Source of the DNA: Nitrospirota bacterium
Lineage (GTDB): Bacteria; Nitrospirota; JACRHJ01
NCBI GenBank assembly: GCA_021785055.1
Contig: JAJYGS010000182.1
Span: 1 to 11,545, forward strand
Direction of reading: 5' to 3'
DNA length: 11,545 bases
Below, one piece after another: positions 1 to 6,245 of this stretch. The first letter of the stretch is position 1. Each line of letters begins with the position of its first letter. The position numbers and the translations under genes are program-made. A model generated the notes under the pieces. It was not told where the DNA came from and searched no databases. It worked only from the letters and a program-made list of their open reading frames with translations.

Positions 1-160
1 TCGCGCTCCCGCCGTTGCCGAAGAGCAGGACCTTGTTCCCGCGCGTGAAACACGACGCCACGATCTCCACGGCCTCCTCTACCGCCTCGAAATTCTCCGC
101 GGCGAACTTCTGCTTTACCCTTGCCGATTCCTCGAATATCCGCAGGATATCTTCTTTCAT
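1..160 (-). CDS. gmhA: GmhA-like phosphoheptose isomerase, N-terminal part (cut by window edge)
   Basis: Reading the minus strand from the ATG at 160 gives 53 residues, beginning MKEDILRIFEESARVKQKF and ending in the phosphosugar-binding motif GNKVLLFGNGGSA of SIS-domain proteins. That motif and its distance of about 40 residues from the start fit sedoheptulose-7-phosphate isomerase (GmhA), which makes D-glycero-manno-heptose 7-phosphate for the lipopolysaccharide core in the cytoplasm. A G-run at 167-171 is a plausible ribosome binding site 6 bases before the ATG. The gene diverges from the rqcP-pdxA unit. The close relative DiaA, a replication-initiation SIS protein, cannot be excluded because the catalytic part lies outside the window. 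SIS family membership is sure; the GmhA assignment is likely. Confidence 0.82.
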   Translation of the reverse strand, partial: MKEDILRIFEESARVKQKFAAENFEAVEEAVEIVASCFTRGNKVLLFGNGGSA

Positions 161-196
161 TATTAACCCCCGAAGGATTGCAGGTGGAAATATGCA

Positions 197-226
197 AGTT
201 TACTCCCCGCGGGATTGCCTTGTCAA
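197..226 (-). promoter_or_regulatory. Predicted sigma70 promoter of gmhA
   Basis: On the minus strand a perfect TTGACA (226 down to 221) is followed after 18 bases by TAAACT (202 down to 197, 4 of 6 consensus). Transcription would start near 190 and give a leader of about 30 bases that contains the G-rich ribosome binding site. Seen by eye only. Confidence 0.5.
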
Positions 227-259
227 CGAAAACATGGCCCTCATGCGATAAGAAAATTC

Positions 260-288
260 TTGCCTTAATAAGCACTTGCGGGTAGAAT
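260..288 (+). promoter_or_regulatory. Predicted sigma70 promoter of rqcP-pdxA unit
   Basis: TTGCCT (260-265) and TAGAAT (283-288) are separated by exactly 17 bases. The expected start near 295 leaves only about 5-8 bases before the rqcP ATG, so the transcript would be almost leaderless. It is arranged back to back with the gmhA promoter. Confidence 0.5.
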
Positions 289-302
289 GACAGTAGCCTA
301 TG

Positions 303-572
303 ATGAGATTGGACGTCTTCCTCAAGACAAGTCGGCTGATAAAGCGCAGGAGCGCCGCCAAGGAGCTTTGCGACCACGGAAGAGTCCGGATCGGCGGCCT
401 TCCCGCAAAGGCCGGGCGGGAGATCAAGGCCGGGGACGTCCTTGCGCTTTCGGTGCGCGGGAGGAATCTGACCGTCGAAGTAATGGAAATCCCGTCCGGG
501 AACGTGCCGAAGGAGAGGGCAGCCGGGATTTACCGGATAATCGAGGACATGCCCGTTTCGGAGGATGCCTGA
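303..572 (+). CDS. rqcP: RqcP-like S4-domain RNA-binding protein
   Basis: A small (89-90 residue) S4-domain protein. The start MRLDVFLKTSRLIKRRSAAK closely resembles my memory of Bacillus RqcP/YabO (MRLDKFLKVSRLIKRR...), and the E. coli relative is Hsp15. These proteins bind peptidyl-tRNA-obstructed 50S subunits and help ribosome-associated quality control. The S4 RNA-binding fold covers about residues 1-60 (LIKRR, AKELCDHGRVRIGG, GDVLAL). ATG codons occur at both 300 and 303; I chose 303 because the family begins MRLD. Neither has a Shine-Dalgarno sequence, and the predicted promoter ends 12-15 bases upstream, so near-leaderless translation is possible. The stop is 2 bases before the pdxA ATG, which implies cotranscription. 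The family call is firm; the exact role is by homology. Confidence 0.82.
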   Translation: MRLDVFLKTSRLIKRRSAAKELCDHGRVRIGGLPAKAGREIKAGDVLALSVRGRNLTVEVMEIPSGNVPKERAAGIYRIIEDMPVSEDA

Positions 573-574
573 AG

Positions 575-1678
575 ATGGAACTACCGTTTGACGAGAGGGA
601 TTCCCGCCCGGCGCTTGCGATTACAATGGGGGACCCTGCGGGCATCGGCCCGGAGATAATCCTCAAGGCCTTGAACGTTAAGGCCGTCGTGGACTGCTGC
701 CGGCCAGTAGTCATAGGCAGCTTGAGCGTCCTGGAGCAGGCCCGCGGGCCGCTCCCGTTCGGCACCCAGAGGATGCTGACCGTCGTCCCGGAACCGGGGG
801 GTAAGGCGCCTTTCGGGGCGGTGGAGGTGGTGGAGCCGGATTTTCAATTTAGCGGGGCAGTAACTCCGGGAAGACCCTCGGCCCAGTCCGGGCATGTATC
901 TGTCGCCTGCATAAAAAAGGCCGTCGGCCTTGCCCTCGCCGGAAAAGTGAACGCCGTCGTTACCGCCCCCATAACAAAAGAAACGCTTAAGATGGCGGGC
1001 TATCCGTATCCGGGGCATACCGAATTGCTGGCCGAGCTTACCGGGACGGCGGACTTCGCCATGATGCTCAGCGGCTGGTCGACCGGCAGCGGCCAGGGCC
1101 GCGGCGCACAGGAGACTGGCCACAGGTATGCCGGCGGCGGACAACAGACGGGCGGAAATGTGCTCCGTGTCGTCCTTGCGACTATACACGTGCCCCTGAA
1201 AGACGTGCCTGGCCTGATTAAGAAAGCGGTCGTTCTCCGGACGATACGCCTTGCGGATATGGCCTGCCGGAAGATGGGGATTCCGGAGCCCAAGGTTGCC
1301 GTCTGCGGCCTGAACCCGCACGCGGGCGAGGGCGGGCTTTTCGGGGACGAGGAGATAAACGAGATTGTCCCGGCATGTCTTGAGGCCAAAGACACAGGCA
1401 TAAACGTATCCGGCCCGCTGCCCGCCGACACGCTGTTCCACCGGGCGTACAACGGCCAGTTCGACGCCGTCGTGGCCATGTACCACGACCAGGGCCTTGG
1501 GCCGCTCAAGATGTTCGCATTCGGAAACGCGGTGAACGTTACGCTTGGGCTTCCGATTATAAGGACTTCGGTAGACCACGGCACGGCTTACGACATAGCG
1601 GGCAGGGGTATAGCCAGCCCGAACAGCCTTGTCGAGGCCATAAAACTCGCGGCGCGCATGGCGGGTATGAAGAAATAA
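575..1678 (+). CDS. pdxA: 4-hydroxythreonine-4-phosphate dehydrogenase PdxA, with 29-residue insertion
   Basis: PdxA oxidises 4-phosphohydroxy-L-threonine (NAD-dependent, metal-assisted) in the DXP-dependent pyridoxal phosphate pathway, in the cytoplasm. The frame stays open upstream to 287, but that part overlaps rqcP in another frame. The ATG at 575 fits because GGAGG lies at 560-564 and the family N-terminus follows (ALAITMGDPAGIGPEIILKAL). Substrate residues H148-T149 lie in PGHTE. Metal-ligand histidines are H205 (ATIHVPL), H249 (LNPHAGEGG) and H304 (YHDQGL). The C-terminal GLPIIRTSVDHGTAYDIAG is intact. The product is 367 residues against about 330 usual. The excess is explained by a Gly/Gln-rich stretch at residues 168-196 (bases 1076-1162) between MMLSG and LRVVL, where relatives have only a short turn. 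All catalytic residues are kept, so activity is possible but not certain. Confidence 0.93.
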   Translation: MELPFDERDSRPALAITMGDPAGIGPEIILKALNVKAVVDCCRPVVIGSLSVLEQARGPLPFGTQRMLTVVPEPGGKAPFGAVEVVEPDFQFSGAVTPGRPSAQSGHVSVACIKKAVGLALAGKVNAVVTAPITKETLKMAGYPYPGHTELLAELTGTADFAMMLSGWSTGSGQGRGAQETGHRYAGGGQQTGGNVLRVVLATIHVPLKDVPGLIKKAVVLRTIRLADMACRKMGIPEPKVAVCGLNPHAGEGGLFGDEEINEIVPACLEAKDTGINVSGPLPADTLFHRAYNGQFDAVVAMYHDQGLGPLKMFAFGNAVNVTLGLPIIRTSVDHGTAYDIAGRGIASPNSLVEAIKLAARMAGMKK

Positions 1679-1701
1679 GAGGGCCGTGCGAGGGGGAACA
1701 T

Positions 1702-2115
1702 ATGTCAGTAATGTGGACGCCGGATCTGGCCGTGGGCGTCAAGGTGATAGACGAGCAGCACAAGGAGATATTCAGGCGGGTGGACGGTCTGCTTGAAGCC
1801 TGCAAGGCCGGAAAAGGGAAAGACGCCGTGGAAAAGACGCTGGACTTCATGGAGGATTACCTGGTGCAGCACTTCGTGGCGGAAGAGAACATCCAGCTGC
1901 ACTACTCGTATCCCGGCTATGCGGCGCACAAGCAGGAGCATGCGGGATTTATCCGGGATGTCGCGGCGTTAAGGAAAAAATTCAACAGGGAGGGGCCGTC
2001 CCTTATGATGGCCGCCGAAATAAGCAGGACGCTGGTCGACTGGCTGGTGAAGCATATCAAGAAGTCCGACATGGAGCTTGGGGCGTTCCTGAAGCTCTCC
2101 AACATAAAACATTGA
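1702..2115 (+). CDS. Bacteriohemerythrin
   Basis: A single-domain, soluble oxygen-binding protein of 137 residues, the usual length for bacteriohemerythrins. It opens with the family signature (MWTPDLAVGVKVIDEQHKEIF). All di-iron ligands are visible: H20, H57, E61 (QHFVAE), H76, H80 (HKQEH), H118 and D123 (HIKKSD). It probably carries, stores or senses O2, or detoxifies it, in a microaerophilic or anaerobic cell; that use is inference. The ATG at 1702 follows a strong GAGGGGG at 1690-1696. It lies 23 bases after pdxA, and its stop overlaps the ksgA start by 4 bases, so it sits inside what is in many bacteria an adjacent pdxA-ksgA pair. No membrane, signal or fused sensory domain is present. 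Confidence 0.95.
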   Translation: MSVMWTPDLAVGVKVIDEQHKEIFRRVDGLLEACKAGKGKDAVEKTLDFMEDYLVQHFVAEENIQLHYSYPGYAAHKQEHAGFIRDVAALRKKFNREGPSLMMAAEISRTLVDWLVKHIKKSDMELGAFLKLSNIKH

Positions 2116-2921
2116 CCGGCGTCCCTCCCAAAAAATCCCTCGGCCAGAACTTTCTCGTTGACGAAAACATCGCCTCCCGGATAGTCCGCTCCGCTTCCCT
2201 GACCAGGGACGATGCCGTAGTCGAAATAGGCCCCGGCCAGGGCGCATTGACGCGGGAACTGGCGGAGAAGGCCGGAAGCGTAACAGCCATAGAGCTGGAC
2301 GAGCGGCTGGCCGGGCATCTGAAGGAAAACCTTGGCGGCCTGCCCAACCTCCAGGTCGTATCGGGCGATGCGCTGGCATTCCCGTACGAGTCCCTGCCGG
2401 GCAAGGTCAAGGTCGTGGCGAACCTGCCCTACTACATCTCCACGCCGATAATCACAAAACTGCTGGGCGCGCATGATAAAATATCCTCCATGATACTCAT
2501 GCTCCAGAAGGAGGTCGCACAGAGGATTACGGCGTCTCCCGGCGGCAGGGATTACGGCTACATGTCCGTCATGGTGCAGTTTTATGCAGAGGCCGAGATG
2601 CTGTTCTCTGTGCCGAAAGAGGCATTCAGACCCGTCCCGAAGGTGGATTCCGCAGTGGTGCGCCTTAATCTGCGTAAGGCCCCGGAGGACGTTTCCGACG
2701 CTGTTTTCTTTGAAAGGGTCGTTAGCGCGTCGTTTTCGAAACGGCGCAAGATGCTCAGGAATTCCCTTAAAAATTCAAGCGTTATCCCGCCGGATAGATT
2801 CGATTCCCTGATGGAGCGGCTCCTGGTGTCGGGCATAGACCCCTCCCGGCGCGCCGAGACGTTCTCGCTCTCCGAATTCGTCCTGATGACCGAAATTTTG
2901 TTTGAAAACCGGGGCTTATAG
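2112..2921 (+). CDS. rsmA: 16S rRNA dimethyladenosine transferase KsgA/RsmA
   Basis: KsgA/RsmA uses SAM to dimethylate two adjacent adenosines in the 3' end hairpin of 16S rRNA and checks 30S assembly. The 269-residue product has the normal length and the family landmarks: KKSLGQNFLVDENI at the N-terminus, SAM-binding VVEIGPGQGALTREL (about residues 36-50), the catalytic NLPYYIS motif (about 104-110), and the C-terminal SFSKRRKMLRNSL segment. The start is a TTG at 2112 that overlaps the hemerythrin TGA (2113-2115) in a TTGA junction. No good Shine-Dalgarno precedes it, so translation is probably coupled to the upstream gene. The last codons contain the RNase J promoter. Confidence 0.96.
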   Translation: MTGVPPKKSLGQNFLVDENIASRIVRSASLTRDDAVVEIGPGQGALTRELAEKAGSVTAIELDERLAGHLKENLGGLPNLQVVSGDALAFPYESLPGKVKVVANLPYYISTPIITKLLGAHDKISSMILMLQKEVAQRITASPGGRDYGYMSVMVQFYAEAEMLFSVPKEAFRPVPKVDSAVVRLNLRKAPEDVSDAVFFERVVSASFSKRRKMLRNSLKNSSVIPPDRFDSLMERLLVSGIDPSRRAETFSLSEFVLMTEILFENRGL

Positions 2922-2930
2922 TGTTATACT
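2902..2930 (+). promoter_or_regulatory. Strong predicted sigma70 promoter of rnj unit
   Basis: TTGAAA (2902-2907) and TATACT (2925-2930) are spaced by 17 bases, and each matches 5 of 6 consensus bases or nearly so. It overlaps the last codons and stop of ksgA. The start would be near 2937, giving a leader of about 50 bases for RNase J. The AT-rich patch stands out from the GC-rich surroundings. Confidence 0.65.
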
Positions 2931-2938
2931 GAATGTTT

Positions 2939-2956
2939 CCGGCTTTCTTTTGCCGG
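2939..2956 (+). other. Small hairpin at the predicted 5' end of the rnj mRNA
   Basis: CCGGC (2939-2943) and GCCGG (2952-2956) form a 5-bp stem around a pyrimidine-rich loop, directly after the predicted transcription start. A T/C-rich tract follows (TCTTCTTT), so it could also act as a weak terminator for ksgA readthrough. The stem is too short to be sure of either. Confidence 0.3.
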
Positions 2957-2987
2957 TCTTCTTTCACCCAAAAAAGGCGCTCCCCGC

Positions 2988-4721
2988 ATGGCGGATTCTG
3001 CCCGAAACACAGCCCCCGGCCACTCTCAGAAGGCCCGTTCCGAGGCCGGTCTGCCTGAGGCGGCTCCAGCCGCCCTGTCCGTCATCCCTCTGGGCGGCGT
3101 GGGCGAGATAGGCCTTAACTCCACCATCCTCGAATACGAAGGCGAGATGGCGCTCATCGACTGCGGACTGATGTTCCCCGACGACGAGATGTTGGGCGTG
3201 GACATCGTGATACCCGACTTCTCCTACCTCTACCAGAACCGGCACAAGCTAAAAGGCATCGTCATCACCCACGGGCACGAAGACCACACCGGGGCGCTCC
3301 CGTATCTTCTGAAGGAGATTAACGTCCCGGTCTACGGGACGCTCCTCACCCTGGGACTCATAAAGGAAAAACTCATCGAGCACGGCCTCGACGACGCGGT
3401 CGAGCTTGTAACGGTGAAGCCCAGGGACAAGGTGGAAATAGGGCCGTTTACCTTCGAGTTCATACGCGTGACGCACAGCATCGTCGACGGCGTGGGCCTG
3501 GGGATAACCACGCCCGTGGGGCGGATTGTCCATACGGGGGATTTCAAGATAGACCCGACCCCCGTGGACAACGAGCTCATGGACTTCAACCTCTTCTCCC
3601 AGTACGGCAGGGACGGGGTAACGCTATTTATGTCCGACTCGACGAACGCCACGCAGGGCGGCTTCACGTTCTCCGAGAAGGAAGTCCGGCGCGCGTTCGA
3701 AGACATATTCGCCAAGACGAAGAAGCGCATCATAATCGCATCGTTCGCATCCAACATACACCGCATCCAGCAGGCGGTGGACGTGGCTGCGATGTTCGAC
3801 AGGAAGATAATACTGAACGGGCGCAGCATGGTCGAGAACGCGGGCATCGCCACGGACCTGGGATACCTCAAAATCCCGGACGGGATGCTGAGACGCCTTG
3901 AAGACTTGAAAAACCTGAAGGACGAGGAGGTCGTCGTCATCACGACCGGCAGCCAGGGCGAACCGATGAGCGCGCTTAACCGCATGGCGATGGACGAGCA
4001 CAAGTTCATCAAGATCAAGCCCGGCGACACCGTGATTATCTCGGCCAAGATTATCCCCGGAAACGAGAAGTCGATTAGCCGGATAATCAACCACCTCTTC
4101 ATGCGCGGCGCGGACGTGAAATACGAGAAGACATCCGAGATTCACGTCTCCGGACACGCCAGCAAGGAAGAGCTGAAACTCATGTGGAACATGATTCGCC
4201 CGAAATACTTCATCCCGGTGCACGGCGAGTACAGGCACCTCATATCCCATGCGAACCTGGCCAAAAAGGTCGGCATCCCGGAGGAGAACATCTTCGTCCT
4301 GAAGGACGGCGACGTGGTGGAGTTCGACGGCATGGGCGCGAGAAGGGCGGGGTTCGTTTCGGCGGGGCGCGTGTTCATAGACGGCAAGGGCATAGGAGAC
4401 GTGGGAGACGAGGTGCTGCGCGACCGTATGCGCCTCGCGCACGACGGCGTGGTAATATGTATAATCGGCCTGGAAAAGCTCACGGGAAAGGTCGTCTCCG
4501 GCCCGGACATAATCTCGCGCGGGTTCATATTCGAGGACGCGTCCTCCGAGCTTATGCTTGAGGTAAAGGACGTGGTTGACGACCTGCTCGTTACGATGCT
4601 GCCGGAAACCAAGGCCGAGGTAGGGCTTGTGCAGAACGCGGTTCGCGCGGCGCTCAAGAAATTTATAAAGAAGCGCATGAGCCGGCTGCCGATGATTCTG
4701 CCGATTGTGATGGAGATATGA
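2988..4721 (+). CDS. rnj: Ribonuclease J
   Basis: RNase J is a zinc-dependent metallo-beta-lactamase/beta-CASP nuclease with 5'-3' exonuclease and endonuclease activity on mRNA and rRNA. The 577-residue protein has the metal motif THGHEDHTG (H95, H97, D99, H100), further ligands H163 (VTHSIVDG) and D185 (HTGDFKID), the beta-CASP part with MSDSTNA and SFASNIHR, H412 in PVHGEYRHL, and a complete C-terminal domain ending RLPMILPIVMEI. The core starts at about residue 30 (LSVIPLGGVGEIGLNSTI). The first 29 residues are a polar, Ala/Pro-rich extension without a signal peptide. The ATG at 2988 is the only good start before the core; its Shine-Dalgarno is weak (AAGGCG around 2974-2979). It has its own promoter. 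The first gene of the thi cluster begins 31 bases downstream. Confidence 0.96.
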   Translation: MADSARNTAPGHSQKARSEAGLPEAAPAALSVIPLGGVGEIGLNSTILEYEGEMALIDCGLMFPDDEMLGVDIVIPDFSYLYQNRHKLKGIVITHGHEDHTGALPYLLKEINVPVYGTLLTLGLIKEKLIEHGLDDAVELVTVKPRDKVEIGPFTFEFIRVTHSIVDGVGLGITTPVGRIVHTGDFKIDPTPVDNELMDFNLFSQYGRDGVTLFMSDSTNATQGGFTFSEKEVRRAFEDIFAKTKKRIIIASFASNIHRIQQAVDVAAMFDRKIILNGRSMVENAGIATDLGYLKIPDGMLRRLEDLKNLKDEEVVVITTGSQGEPMSALNRMAMDEHKFIKIKPGDTVIISAKIIPGNEKSISRIINHLFMRGADVKYEKTSEIHVSGHASKEELKLMWNMIRPKYFIPVHGEYRHLISHANLAKKVGIPEENIFVLKDGDVVEFDGMGARRAGFVSAGRVFIDGKGIGDVGDEVLRDRMRLAHDGVVICIIGLEKLTGKVVSGPDIISRGFIFEDASSELMLEVKDVVDDLLVTMLPETKAEVGLVQNAVRAALKKFIKKRMSRLPMILPIVMEI

Positions 4722-4734
4722 TTTAAGGTATTAT
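4705..4734 (+). promoter_or_regulatory. Possible weak promoter before thiG
   Basis: TTGTGA (4705-4710) and TATTAT (4729-4734), 18 bases apart, lie across the rnj stop and the AT-rich gap before thiG. It may supply extra transcription of the thi genes. The 31-base gap is far too short for a TPP riboswitch, and none of its conserved blocks is visible here or before thiC. Confidence 0.3.
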
Positions 4735-4752
4735 ATTAAGTGGAGGAAGGTA

Positions 4753-5523
4753 ATGGAAGACGTTTTAAATATCGCGGGTATCTCGTTTCGTTCGCGGCTG
4801 TGGATAGGCACTGGGAAGTATGCGTCCTTCGCCCAGACGAAGGAGGCGGTGGAGGCATCCGGGGCGGACGTGGTAACCGTGGCCGTCAGGCGGACGAACA
4901 TCACGGACAGGAAGTCAGAGAACCTGCTCGACTACATCGACCCGAAGATATATAAAATCCTCCCGAACACCGCCGGATGTTACAGCGCCGAAGACGCCAT
5001 GCGCTACGCCCGGCTTGCGCGCGCGGCGGGGATTTCCGACATGGTGAAGCTGGAGGTCATCGGCGACGAGCGCACACTCTTCCCGGACAACGACGCGACG
5101 CTTTACGCGACCAAGGAGCTCGTGAAGGAGGGCTTCATAGTGTTCCCGTACGTCTCCGACGACCCGGTGATGTGCAAAAAGCTGGAGGATGCGGGCGCTG
5201 CGGCGGTAATGCCGCTTGCGGCGCCTATCGGCTCCGGGCTTGGAATAAGAAACCCTTACAACATAAAAATAATCCTGGAGACTGTGAAAGTGCCGGTAAT
5301 CGTGGACGCGGGCGTCGGGACGGCGTCGGACGCGGCGTTTGCTATGGAACTCGGCGCCGCGGCTGTGCTTATGAATACCGCAGTCGCCGGGGCGAAGGAC
5401 CCCGTCGCGATGGCCAGGGCCATGAAGCTCGGCGTGGAGGCGGGGCGTCTGGCGTATAACGCGGGCAGGATACCGAAGAAACTCTACGCGACGGCGTCGA
5501 GCCCGATAGAAGGGATGCTCTGA
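4753..5523 (+). CDS. thiG: Thiazole synthase ThiG
   Basis: ThiG condenses 1-deoxy-D-xylulose 5-phosphate, dehydroglycine and ThiS-thiocarboxylate sulfur into the thiazole phosphate of thiamin. The 256-residue length is typical. Visible landmarks are the TIM-barrel start WIGTGKYASF, VTVAVRRTNI, LPNTAGCYSAEDA, the Schiff-base lysine K99 in MVKLEVIGD, the phosphate-binding PLAAPIGSGLGI, VDAGVGTASDAA and the VLMNTAVAGAKDPV loop. The ATG at 4753 follows GGAGGAAGG (4742-4750). The gene lies 2 bases from the next thi gene. ThiS, ThiF, and ThiH or ThiO, which it needs, are not in this window and must be encoded elsewhere. Confidence 0.97.
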   Translation: MEDVLNIAGISFRSRLWIGTGKYASFAQTKEAVEASGADVVTVAVRRTNITDRKSENLLDYIDPKIYKILPNTAGCYSAEDAMRYARLARAAGISDMVKLEVIGDERTLFPDNDATLYATKELVKEGFIVFPYVSDDPVMCKKLEDAGAAAVMPLAAPIGSGLGIRNPYNIKIILETVKVPVIVDAGVGTASDAAFAMELGAAAVLMNTAVAGAKDPVAMARAMKLGVEAGRLAYNAGRIPKKLYATASSPIEGML

Positions 5524-5525
5524 TT

Positions 5526-6173
5526 TTGGAATTCTGTTTCTACCTCATAACCGACAGGAAACTCGTGCCGAAGGGGAAGACCCTTGAGCAGGCGCTGGAG
5601 GCCGCTTTCTCCGCAGGGGTGAAGGGCGTGCTCCTTCGGGAGAAAGACCTGCCGGACTCCGAGCTTGTCCCGCTCGCAAGGCGGGTGCGGGACCTTTCGC
5701 TTCGGTACGAGGCGAAGATGATTGTAAGCGCGCGTCCGGACATCGCGGCCACGGTCGGCGCGGACGGGGTGCACCTGACTGCCGGGCTGCCGGCCTCGGA
5801 CATAAAAACCGCGCGAAGGCTCCTGGGGGACGAGAGATACATCGCCGTCTCGACGCATTCGCTCGAAGAGGCGCTGAAGGCCCAGGACGGAGGCGCGGAT
5901 TTTCTTACCTTCGGCCCGGTTTTCAGGACGCCGTCGAAGGAGCATTACGGAAAGCCCGCGGGCCTTGGCGCGCTGGAAGAGGTATGCGGGGAGGTAAAAA
6001 TACCGGTGTTCGCCGTCGGCGGGATAAAGGCCGGAAACGTAGCGGAAGTCCTTGAGCGCGGCGCGTTCGGGATAGCGGTCATCTCGGCGGTATTCGGCGC
6101 AGGCGACCCGGCGCTTGCGGTAAACCAAATAATGGACGTTATTAGATCATACAGGATGGGAAGGTGCGTATAG
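5526..6173 (+). CDS. ThiE/TenI-family protein, possible thiazole tautomerase or thiamin-phosphate synthase
   Basis: A 215-residue TIM-barrel protein of the ThiE/TenI family: FYLITDR at the start, LLREKDL (R38, K40), GADGVHL, STHSLEEA (H111), FGPVFRTPSK, AVGGI and a final GIAVISAVFG. ThiE joins the pyrimidine and thiazole moieties; TenI aromatises the ThiG product. Several ThiE active-site residues are changed: the QLREK Gln is L36, the NDR pair (Asn plus Mg-binding Asp) is S68-A69, and the second Mg-binding Asp (GQED) is lost in HLTAGLP at 83-89. These losses, seen also in Bacillus TenI, favour a TenI-like tautomerase, but the phosphate-contacting Thr/Ser/Lys of RTPSK are kept. A TTG start at 5526, 2 bases after thiG, is needed to keep the conserved N-terminus. 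The family is sure; the function is open. Confidence 0.85.
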   Translation: MEFCFYLITDRKLVPKGKTLEQALEAAFSAGVKGVLLREKDLPDSELVPLARRVRDLSLRYEAKMIVSARPDIAATVGADGVHLTAGLPASDIKTARRLLGDERYIAVSTHSLEEALKAQDGGADFLTFGPVFRTPSKEHYGKPAGLGALEEVCGEVKIPVFAVGGIKAGNVAEVLERGAFGIAVISAVFGAGDPALAVNQIMDVIRSYRMGRCV

Positions 6174-6189
6174 AGCGGCCCGGGCCGCT
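6174..6189 (+). other. 16-base perfect GC palindrome after the ThiE/TenI gene
   Basis: AGCGGCCCGGGCCGCT is a perfect palindrome starting at the base after the TAG stop. As RNA it gives a 6-bp stem with a CCGG loop. No T-tract follows, so it is not a standard terminator. It may protect or pause the transcript between the ThiE/TenI gene and thiC. Confidence 0.4.
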
Positions 6190-6245
6190 TCATCCACGAA
6201 TGTAATGGACATGGATTTTCCCTATAAAACCGAAAGGTGCGTTTG

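Noticed and set aside
287..574. Upstream in-frame extension of pdxA by 96 codons
   Set aside because: It overlaps rqcP in another frame, its sequence is Arg-rich and unlike PdxA, and the ATG at 575 has GGAGG at proper spacing.
581..1579. 332-codon minus-strand open frame opposite pdxA
   Set aside because: It is a mirror of the pdxA reading frame, with no motif or ribosome binding site.
3624..4442. Minus-strand open frames opposite rnj
   Set aside because: They are shadows of the RNase J coding frame, with no start signal or family motif.
6200..6228. TATAAA before thiC as a promoter or riboswitch region
   Set aside because: No acceptable -35 lies at 16-18 bases and no conserved TPP riboswitch segment is present; the gap is about 70 bases.
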